A stretch of DNA of 7,893 bases from an uncultured Burkholderiaceae bacterium. GTDB taxonomy: Bacteria; Pseudomonadota; Gammaproteobacteria; Burkholderiales; Burkholderiaceae_F. The DNA is taken from contig CALGWX010000028.1 in assembly GCA_937936215.1 (NCBI GenBank), positions 1-7,893 on the forward strand, in the 5' to 3' direction. The position numbers and the translations under genes were made by a program. How positions within the stretch are numbered: position 1 is the first letter of the stretch; every line of letters starts with the position of its first letter. Shown here piece by piece: positions 1 through 6,877 of the stretch. The notes under the pieces are model-generated. The model did no database searches and was not told the DNA's origin. It was given only the letters and a program-made list of their open reading frames with translations.

Positions 1-230
1 TGCTGTCGAAGCAGGTGGCCGAGGCGGTCAACCGGGCGATCGAGCGGCTGCCCGAGGACCTGCGCACGGCGATCGTGCTGCGCGAGCTCGAAGGCTTGAG
101 CTACGAGGAGATCGCGGCGTCGATGAACTGCCCGATCGGTACCGTGCGGTCGCGCATCTTCCGCGCCCGCGAGGCGGTCGCCGAGGAACTGCGGCCGATT
201 TTGGAAACCAGCAAGGACCGGCGTTGGTGA
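1..230 (+). CDS. rpoE: RNA polymerase sigma-E factor RpoE (AlgU-like), C-terminal part only
   Basis: This is the 3' end of an extracytoplasmic-function sigma factor; the first complete codon is at base 3 and 75 residues are visible. E. coli RpoE has 191 residues, so more than half lies left of the window. The visible part is region 4, which binds the -35 element. LPEDLRTAIVLRELEGLSYE leads into a helix-turn-helix (about bases 99-176) containing EEIAASMNCPIGTVRSRIFR, almost the same as the E. coli RpoE/AlgU region 4.2 signature. In the family, this factor directs RNA polymerase to envelope-stress promoters and is held inactive by the membrane anti-sigma factor encoded next. A GTG at base 15 is not the start, because the frame is open to the edge and homology continues upstream. 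The GAGG preceding rseA overlaps the stop codon, so translation of the two is probably coupled. Confidence 0.95.
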   Translation, partial: LSKQVAEAVNRAIERLPEDLRTAIVLRELEGLSYEEIAASMNCPIGTVRSRIFRAREAVAEELRPILETSKDRRW

Positions 231-238
231 GGTGAACG

Positions 239-832
239 ATGAGTGCGGAAAGGGTTCCTTCCAGCGGCAGGTTGAGCGCGGACTCGCCGTCCCACAAGGA
301 CGACGTGGGGCAACGGCTGTCCTGCCTGCTCGATGGTGAAGTCGATGCCGACGAATGCCGGGCGCTGGTCGAGCGAATCCGGCAGGACGAGGGCGCCAGT
401 CGGCAGTGGGCGCTGCTGAACTGCGTCGGCGACGCGATGCGCTCGCCCGAGGTGGCGGCTTGGCACGCGGACGGATTCGTTGCCCGCGTCTCGGCCGCCC
501 TCGAAAGTGAGCCGACCGTGCTGGCGCCGGCGGCGCTCACTGCGCGGGCCGGACTGCGCCGCTGGCTGTGGCCGGGCGCGGGCGTTGCCGTGGCGGCGGC
601 GGTGCTGCTGGCCGTCGGCCTGCCGGGGCAGCAGGCGGCGTCGCCGGAACGGGTGGCGCGGCCGGCGCCGACCTTGGTCGCGCAGCCAGCGGCATCGCCC
701 GTGGTCGAGCGCTCACCGGTGCTGGAGCGCTATCTCGCCGCGCACCGCGAACTCGCGGCGCCGTCGCTGATGCCGAACGCGACCCCCTACGTGCGCACCT
801 CGTCGGCGATCGTCGTTCAGGAGCCGCGCTGA
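239..832 (+). CDS. rseA: Sigma-E anti-sigma factor RseA (MucA-like)
   Basis: A 197-residue single-pass inner-membrane protein predicted to sequester RpoE in the cytoplasm and release it on regulated proteolysis. Residues 25-90 form the anti-sigma domain: QRLSCLLDGEVDADE matches the LSALMDGE start of E. coli RseA, and W57...VGDAMR matches the W..YHLI.D.MR block. Residues 110-128 (WPGAGVAVAAAVLLAVGLPG region) are the transmembrane segment, followed by a Pro/Ala-rich periplasmic linker. The C-terminal block YLAAHRELAAPSLMPNATPY resembles the RseB-facing end of beta/gamma homologues. The ATG at 239 is chosen for its GAGG (229-232, six-base spacer) and tight spacing to rpoE; homology would also allow GTG at 305, which would remove 22 poorly conserved residues. 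Cys29, Cys40 and Cys62 lie in the cytoplasmic domain. The stop overlaps the rseB ATG by one base. Identification rests on domain layout plus operon position. Confidence 0.92.
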   Translation: MSAERVPSSGRLSADSPSHKDDVGQRLSCLLDGEVDADECRALVERIRQDEGASRQWALLNCVGDAMRSPEVAAWHADGFVARVSAALESEPTVLAPAALTARAGLRRWLWPGAGVAVAAAVLLAVGLPGQQAASPERVARPAPTLVAQPAASPVVERSPVLERYLAAHRELAAPSLMPNATPYVRTSSAIVVQEPR

Positions 833-1824
833 TGCAGCGCCTCAACCGGACGGGGTGGCAGTGGATCGTCCCCGCGCTGCTAGTCCTTGCCATCGCCGCT
901 CCGCTGCGGGCGCAGGAGCGCGCGTCTCCGGCCGACGCCGACGCGCGCACGCCCGAGCAGTGGCTGCAAATGGTGCAGCAAGCAGCGCGGCAGCTCGACT
1001 ACGCCGGCACCCTCGTCTACCAGCGGGGCGCCGACGTGCGCATGTCGCGGATCGTGCATGTCTTCGACGGCCAGGTGTCGCACGAGCGCCTGCAGCCTAT
1101 GGACGGCCGGCCGCGCGAGTTCATCCGCCGCGCCGATGAGACGAAGTGCCTGATCCCGGAGTCCCGGCGCGTGATCGTCGAGCGCAAGGGTCGTGCCGAC
1201 AGCTTCCCGGGCCTGGCGTCGAGCTCGATCACGGAGTTGCTGCGGAGCTATTCGGTGAAGGTCGTCGGCAGCGAGCGGGTTGCCGGCTTCGAGTGCCAGG
1301 TGCTCGAGATCCAGCCGCGGCAGGGGGACCGCTACGGCTACCGGCTCTGGGTCGATCGCGCCACCGGCCTGCTGTTGCGCTCGCAGACGCTGAACGAGCG
1401 CGGTGAGGTGCTGGAACAGATGGCTTTCGCCGACGTGCGCATCGGCAACATCGACCGCGGCGAACTGAAGCCCTCCTGGTCGACCGAGGGCTGGAAGGTC
1501 GAGGAGGCCGCGCATCGCCCGATCGACCTGCGCGAGCAGGGTTGGCGCGTGGTGCCGCCGAGCGGCTTCAAGCCGCTGTACTCGGTGCAGCGGCCGATGG
1601 CCGGCGGGCAGGCGCTGCAGGCGGTGTATTCGGACGGGCTGGCCTCGCTGTCGGTGTTCATCGAGCCGGCAGCCGCCACCGCGGCGCACCCGCCGCTGCC
1701 GCAGGACGGCCCGATCAATGCCTACGTGCGGCGGGTGGGCGACTCGACGGTCACCGTGATCGGCGAAGTGCCCGCAAGCCTCGCCCGCAGCGTCGCGCAG
1801 GCGGCCGAGCGGATCGGCCGCTGA
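832..1824 (+). CDS. rseB: Periplasmic sigma-E regulatory protein RseB (MucB)
   Basis: A 330-residue secreted protein. In the family, RseB binds the periplasmic part of RseA and shields it from site-1 protease; lipid or LPS signals release it. Residues 1-27 look like a Sec signal peptide: MQRLNR, then a hydrophobic core WIVPALLVLAIAA, ending PLRA before QE. Residues about 40-205 are the large LolA-like MucB/RseB domain (PEQWLQMVQQAARQLDYAGT, YQRGADVRMSRIVHVFDG, GYRLWVDRATGLLLRSQTL). Residues about 225-328 are the small C-terminal domain (RPIDLREQGWRVVPPSGFKP, YSDGLASLSVFIE). Length is close to E. coli RseB (318). The same frame is open further upstream, but the ATG at 832 is chosen because it overlaps the rseA stop as TGATG, has AGGAG at 819-823 with an eight-base spacer, and gives a proper signal peptide. 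Confidence 0.95.
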   Translation: MQRLNRTGWQWIVPALLVLAIAAPLRAQERASPADADARTPEQWLQMVQQAARQLDYAGTLVYQRGADVRMSRIVHVFDGQVSHERLQPMDGRPREFIRRADETKCLIPESRRVIVERKGRADSFPGLASSSITELLRSYSVKVVGSERVAGFECQVLEIQPRQGDRYGYRLWVDRATGLLLRSQTLNERGEVLEQMAFADVRIGNIDRGELKPSWSTEGWKVEEAAHRPIDLREQGWRVVPPSGFKPLYSVQRPMAGGQALQAVYSDGLASLSVFIEPAAATAAHPPLPQDGPINAYVRRVGDSTVTVIGEVPASLARSVAQAAERIGR

Positions 1825-1855
1825 CTTTCCAGACCTCTTCACCTCAACAGGCATC

Positions 1856-3307
1856 ATGAGAACACTGTTTGCCAGCGTCTTCGTCGCCCTCGCTTTCCTG
1901 ACCGGCACCGCGGCAGCGCCCGCGGCGGCACAAGGGCCCGCCGTCCAATTGCCGGACTTCGCCGACCTGGTTGAGCGCTCGGCGCCGGCGGTTGTGAACA
2001 TCCGCACCACGGCGCGGCTGAGCGCCGTGCACGGCCGCGGCGGCGCGCCGCAGATCCCGGGGCTGGACGAGAACGACCCGTTCTACGAGTTCTTCCGCCG
2101 CTTCTTTCCGCAGCCGCAGCCCGGCCAGCCGCAGCGTCCCGGCCCGCGCGGCGATCGCCAGGTGCCGCGGGGGCTCGGCTCGGGCTTCATCATCTCTGCC
2201 GACGGCTACGTGATGACAAACCATCACGTCGTCGACGGTTCGGAGCAGATCACGGTGACGCTCGCCGACAAGCGCGAGTTCAGCGCCAAGCTGATCGGCT
2301 CGGACCAGCGCACCGACGTGGCGCTGCTGAAGATCGACGCCACCGGGCTGCCGACGCTGAAGATCGGGGACCCCAATAGGCTGCGCGTCGGCGAATGGGT
2401 GATCGCCATCGGCTCGCCGTTCGGCCTCGAAAGCACCGTGACCGCCGGCATCGTCAGCGCCAAGGGGCGCGAGACCGGCGAGTTCCTGCCCTTCATCCAG
2501 ACCGACGTGGCAGTCAACCCCGGCAACTCGGGCGGACCGCTGATCAACATGCGCGGTGAGGTGGTCGGCATCAACTCGCAGATCTTCACCACCTCGGGCG
2601 CCTTCGCCGGGATCTCGTTCGCGATCCCGATCGACGAGGCGATGCGGGTGCAGGAGCAGCTGCGCGTCAGCGGCCGCGTCATCCGCGGCCGCATCGGCGT
2701 GACCATCGGCGCGGTGTCGCGCGAGGTGGCGGAGGCCATCGGGTTGGGCAAGCCGCAGGGCGCCCTGGTCACGGCCGTCGATCCGGACGGTCCGGCGGCT
2801 AAGGCGGGCGTGGAGCCAGGCGACGTGGTGCTGCGCTTCGACGGCCGCCCCATCGAGAGCCAGTCCGACCTGCCGCGCATCGTCGGCGGCACGAAGCCGG
2901 GCAGCCGGGTGACGATGAGCGTGTGGCGCAAGGGCGCGCCGCGCGAGCTGCAGGTGACCGTCGTCGAGATGGCGCCCGAGCAGCAGGTGGCGCGGCGCGG
3001 CGAGACGCCGCCGCGCGGCGCGGCGCCGGCCAACGCGCTTGGACTCACCGTTTCCGACCTGCCCGCCGAGCGGCTGAAGGAACTCGGCGTGCGCGGTGCG
3101 GTGCAGGTCGATGCCGTCGACGGGCCGGCGGCCAGCGCCGGGCTGCGGCCGGGCGACCTGATCCTGGCGATCAACAATGTCGATGTGGTCAACGCCAAGC
3201 AGTTCAACGACCAGGTGGCCAAGCTGGACCGCAAGAAGAACGTGGCGCTGCTGGTGCGGCGTGGCGATTCGACGCAGTTCGTGATCGTCCGTCCGGCCGA
3301 TCGTTAG
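1856..3307 (+). CDS. mucD: Periplasmic HtrA-family serine protease/chaperone, MucD (DegP/DegQ-like)
   Basis: A 483-residue secreted trypsin-like protease predicted to degrade or refold misfolded periplasmic proteins. Residues 1-25 are a signal peptide ending TAAAPAAA before Q26. The protease domain spans about 32-265 with triad His124 (in TNHHVVDG), Asp154 (RTDVALLKI) and Ser225 (NPGNSGGPL). An N-terminal loop at about 57-105, rich in Pro, Gln and Gly, corresponds to the LA loop of DegP. PDZ1 is about 275-370 (GRIGVTIG; AAKAGVEPGDVVLRFDG) and PDZ2 about 393-480 (AASAGLRPGDLILAINN), so it belongs to the soluble two-PDZ class rather than the membrane-anchored one-PDZ DegS/AlgW class that cuts RseA. 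The upstream match to Shine-Dalgarno is weak (AGG at 1849-1851), so translation may depend on flow from rseB 31 bases upstream. MucD, DegP and DegQ cannot be separated by sequence alone; position in the rpoE operon favours the name mucD. Confidence 0.95.
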   Translation: MRTLFASVFVALAFLTGTAAAPAAAQGPAVQLPDFADLVERSAPAVVNIRTTARLSAVHGRGGAPQIPGLDENDPFYEFFRRFFPQPQPGQPQRPGPRGDRQVPRGLGSGFIISADGYVMTNHHVVDGSEQITVTLADKREFSAKLIGSDQRTDVALLKIDATGLPTLKIGDPNRLRVGEWVIAIGSPFGLESTVTAGIVSAKGRETGEFLPFIQTDVAVNPGNSGGPLINMRGEVVGINSQIFTTSGAFAGISFAIPIDEAMRVQEQLRVSGRVIRGRIGVTIGAVSREVAEAIGLGKPQGALVTAVDPDGPAAKAGVEPGDVVLRFDGRPIESQSDLPRIVGGTKPGSRVTMSVWRKGAPRELQVTVVEMAPEQQVARRGETPPRGAAPANALGLTVSDLPAERLKELGVRGAVQVDAVDGPAASAGLRPGDLILAINNVDVVNAKQFNDQVAKLDRKKNVALLVRRGDSTQFVIVRPADR

Positions 3308-3330
3308 GCGGCCGAAGGTCGCGGCCACGG

Positions 3331-3336
3331 TAAAAT
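3331..3336 (+). promoter_or_regulatory. Possible sigma-70 -10 element (TAAAAT) for lepA
   Basis: TAAAAT matches the TATAAT consensus at five of six positions and stands out as the only AT-rich hexamer in a GC-rich gap, 23 bases after the mucD stop. No convincing -35 lies 16-18 bases upstream (GCGGCC region), so this is a weak call. If used, transcription would start near 3343, and the lepA transcript would carry a leader of about 140 bases containing both hairpins listed next. Confidence 0.3.
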
Positions 3337-3361
3337 GCGAGCTGCGGCCCACTGAGGGGAA

Positions 3362-3393
3362 AAAGGGGGTGTCGCCGGCGGCGCACCCCCTTT
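3362..3393 (+). terminator. Terminator-like hairpin between mucD and lepA
   Basis: The arms AAAGGGGGTG (3362-3371) and CACCCCCTTT (3384-3393) pair perfectly over 10 bp around a 12-base GC-rich loop. On the + strand only TTT follows, then GCTTTG, so the U tract is short. Read on the minus strand the arm is followed by five T, which is better, but no minus-strand gene is present. It most likely ends part of the rpoE-rseA-rseB-mucD transcript. Because the TAAAAT motif lies upstream of it, it could instead sit in the lepA leader. Confidence 0.5.
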
Positions 3394-3427
3394 GCTTTGC
3401 CCGCGTCGGCCGGTGCCTGGCCCGGGG

Positions 3428-3443
3428 GGCGGTACTTACCGCC
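3428..3443 (+). other. Short stable hairpin in the lepA leader
   Basis: GGCGGT (3428-3433) and ACCGCC (3438-3443) form a perfect 6-bp stem closed by the four-base loop ACTT. It ends 37 bases before the lepA ATG and is not followed by a T run, so it is not a terminator. It may affect ribosome access to the lepA start, which has no clear Shine-Dalgarno, or it may be incidental to high GC content. Confidence 0.35.
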
Positions 3444-3480
3444 GCGGTGAACGCGATGGCGCCGTCCGTCCACGACATCG

Positions 3481-5282
<1,802 letters not shown>

Positions 5283-5286
<4 letters not shown>

Positions 5287-5564
5287 GGGCGGCAGTTCGG
5301 TGGCGGGCCTTGCCGCTGGCCGGCGGCGTAGGCTGGCCTGTGCGGATGATGCCGTCGCCGGTGGCCCACGTCGGCGCCGAGCCGTGGCCCCTTGCCGCCG
5401 CGAGCGGGGTTCCGTGCCGGCGCCCGCTCGCCCTTCGCGAAGGGGGTGCTCAGGGCGTCGCGGCAGGCCGGCCGCGGCCCGCGGCCGATCTCGCGGCCAG
5501 GCCGGATGCGCGAGGCGTCGTCATGTTGCCGCGCAAGCGGGCCGAGGCTGGTGGCGAACGATGA
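5283..5564 (+). CDS. Possible small coupled ORF between lepA and lepB, unknown function
   Basis: I do not recognise this product. The frame starts at a GTG overlapping the lepA stop (GTGA, 5283-5286), preceded by GGAGG at 5274-5278 with a four-base spacer, and ends at a TGA overlapping the lepB start (ATGA, 5561-5564). It would encode 93 residues, basic and rich in Ala, Arg, Gly and Pro, with one Cys, several Trp, no clear signal peptide or membrane segment, and a tail ending PRKRAEAGGER. A shorter product could start at the ATGs of residues 22-23. By hand count, GC at codon positions 1, 2 and 3 is roughly 85, 69 and 81%. Position 2 is lowest, as in coding sequence, but position 3 is below the roughly 90% seen in the neighbouring rpoE codons. 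It could equally be a non-coding spacer that happens to be open in GC-rich DNA. Confidence 0.3.
5431..5444. repeat. Perfect 14-base palindrome in the lepA-lepB spacer
   Basis: CCCTTCGCGAAGGG is a perfect palindrome. As RNA it gives a 5-bp stem CCCTT/AAGGG with a CGCG loop. It is nested inside an outer arm pair CGCCC (5421-5425) and GGGCG (5453-5457). No T run follows. It could be a regulator site, a fold in the lepA-lepB mRNA, or chance in GC-rich DNA. Confidence 0.4.
5469..5487. repeat. 19-base GC-only inverted repeat in the lepA-lepB spacer
   Basis: CGGCCGCGG and CCGCGGCCG flank a single central C at 5478, giving a possible 8-bp stem with a three-base loop. GCGGCC occurs three times nearby (5474, 5481, 5493). 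There is no T tract, so this is not an intrinsic terminator. Together with the 5431-5444 dyad it makes the second half of the spacer strongly self-complementary. Confidence 0.4.
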
Positions 5565-6451
5565 ACTTTGCGCTGATCTTGTTCATCCTGCTCGTCATCA
5601 GCTTCGTGATGTGGCTGCTCGACGTGCTGTGGCTGAAGAAGGCGCGGTTGGCGGCGGCCGAGGCGGCGCTGGCGCAGTTCGACGCGCGCAATGCGCCGCG
5701 CGCGAACCTCGATCCCAAGGCGCTGGCGGCCGAGCGCAGCGCCCTGGCGGCGAAGCTGACGGCGCGGCCGTGGTACCTGGAGTACACGGCAAGCTTCTTT
5801 CCGGTGATCCTGGTCGTGTTCGTGCTGCGCTCTTTTCTTTTCGAGCCGTTCCGCATCCCGTCGGGCTCGATGATCCCAACGCTGCAGATCGGCGACCTCA
5901 TCCTCGTCAACAAGTACGAGTACGGCATCCGGCTGCCGGTGATCAACCGCAAGGTCGTCGAGCTGGGCTCGCCGCAGCGCGGCGACGTCATCGTGTTCCG
6001 CTTCCCGCACAACACGCAGCAGGACTACATCAAGCGCGTCGTCGGGCTGCCCGGGGACAGGGTGGAGTACGCTGACCGGCGCCTGATCGTCAACGGCGAG
6101 CCGGTGCCGCTGCGGCCGCTGCCGCGCTACTTCGAGGAGGACCGGGTGCAGTACTACGCGCAGTACGAGGAGCAGCTCGGCAATGTCGCGCACCGCATCA
6201 TCCTGAGCGAGGGGCCGGGGGTGCCGCCGATGCGCGCCTTCGTGCACACCCACCCGCAGGCCTGCCATTACTCGGCCGCCGGGGTCAGCTGCACCGTGCC
6301 GCCGGGCCATTATTTCGTGATGGGCGACAACCGCGACAACAGCGAGGACAGCCGCTTCTGGGGTTTCGTGCCCGACGAGAACATCGTCGGACGCGCGTTC
6401 TTCGTCTGGATGAACTTCGGCGACCTCGGCCGCATCGGCCGCTTCCACTGA
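5561..6451 (+). CDS. lepB: Signal peptidase I (LepB), inner-membrane serine protease
   Basis: A 296-residue peptidase that removes signal peptides from Sec/Tat-exported proteins on the periplasmic face of the inner membrane. Residues 2-20 are transmembrane segment 1; about 23-70 form an Ala-rich, charged cytoplasmic loop; about 78-95 are transmembrane segment 2. The catalytic Ser103 is in PSGSMIPTL (box B), and the general-base Lys158 in DYIKRVVGLPGD (box D). Box E is GDNRDNSEDSRFWG (255-268). All conserved boxes are present. Cys235 and Cys244 lie between boxes D and E and could form a disulphide like the one known in E. coli LepB, which is inference. E. coli LepB has 324 residues. The frame is open upstream, but ATG at 5561 is chosen because it gives the expected short periplasmic N-terminus directly before segment 1, with GGTGG (5550-5554) as a modest ribosome site. 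The start overlaps the stop of the possible small ORF. Confidence 0.98.
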   Translation: MNFALILFILLVISFVMWLLDVLWLKKARLAAAEAALAQFDARNAPRANLDPKALAAERSALAAKLTARPWYLEYTASFFPVILVVFVLRSFLFEPFRIPSGSMIPTLQIGDLILVNKYEYGIRLPVINRKVVELGSPQRGDVIVFRFPHNTQQDYIKRVVGLPGDRVEYADRRLIVNGEPVPLRPLPRYFEEDRVQYYAQYEEQLGNVAHRIILSEGPGVPPMRAFVHTHPQACHYSAAGVSCTVPPGHYFVMGDNRDNSEDSRFWGFVPDENIVGRAFFVWMNFGDLGRIGRFH

Positions 6452-6483
6452 GGCCGCGGGGGTAACGAGGCAAGGGAGAGAGC

Positions 6484-6867
6484 ATGGGTGAGGTCTTGGC
6501 AGGGCGCAGGTGGCAGCAGGGACTGGGGCTGCTGTCGCTGATCGTCGTCGGCGTCATCATCGTGGCGTTGCTGATCCTCGGCGCCAAGCTGGTGCCGGCG
6601 ATCACCGAGTACCTGGCGGTCGAAAAGGCCATTGCCGCGATCCGCAACGAGGCCGACACGGTGCCGAAGCTGCGCGCCGCCTTCGACCGCTACGCGCAGA
6701 TCGACGACATCAAGTCGATCTCCGGCAAGGACCTCGACATCACCAAGGATGCGGACACCATCGTCATCTCGTACAAGTACTCATACTCGGTCCCGATCAC
6801 CGACAAGGTGCGCCTGGTGATCGACTTCTCCGGGTCGACCAGCGCCCGCGCCCGAGGGGCGCAGTAA
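6484..6867 (+). CDS. Small single-pass membrane protein, DUF4845 type
   Basis: A 127-residue protein of unknown function, commonly found between lepB and rnc in beta- and gammaproteobacteria. Residues 1-12 are a short basic N-terminus, and residues 15-38 are one long hydrophobic segment (LLSLIVVGVIIVALLILGAK). A soluble region of about 85 residues follows, most likely periplasmic. Features I associate with the family are KLVPAITEYLAVEKAIAAI after the membrane segment, the IDDIKSISGKDLDI block, and a beta-rich end with VISYKYSYSVPITDKVRLVI. The ATG at 6484 has a good ribosome site (GGGAG at 6474-6478, five-base spacer). It lies 32 bases after lepB, and its stop codon TAA runs into the AAGGG used by rnc, so it is surely part of the same operon. 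A role in envelope or protein-export homeostasis is only guessed from the neighbours. Confidence 0.92.
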   Translation: MGEVLAGRRWQQGLGLLSLIVVGVIIVALLILGAKLVPAITEYLAVEKAIAAIRNEADTVPKLRAAFDRYAQIDDIKSISGKDLDITKDADTIVISYKYSYSVPITDKVRLVIDFSGSTSARARGAQ

Positions 6868-6877
6868 GGGCAGGCGC

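Noticed and set aside
1460..1490. GAACT-containing segments (also near 185 and 3076) as possible sigma-E -35 elements for an internal promoter
   Set aside because: The -10 side (TCTGA-like about 16 bases on) does not match in any of them, and all fall inside conserved coding sequence.
3308..3326. GGCCG/CGGCC 5-bp hairpin just after the mucD stop as the operon terminator
   Set aside because: The stem is short with a seven-base loop and has no T run; the 3362-3393 hairpin is a far better candidate.
1844..3478. 544-codon open frame on the minus strand opposite mucD
   Set aside because: The opposite strand holds an unmistakable HtrA protease with all motifs. The antisense product is rich in Arg/His/Asp/Ala and has no recognisable domain; long antisense frames are expected when third codon positions are nearly all G or C.
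5300..5560. N-terminal extension of LepB through the upstream open frame
   Set aside because: The extension is Arg/Ala/Gly-rich with no family counterpart, and would put a large basic segment before transmembrane segment 1, which normally starts within the first few residues.
6484..6600. Type IV pilin-like N-terminus in the DUF4845 protein (Gly followed by a long hydrophobic stretch)
   Set aside because: There is no Glu at position 5 after either candidate glycine and no typical prepilin cleavage motif, so it is better read as a plain membrane anchor.
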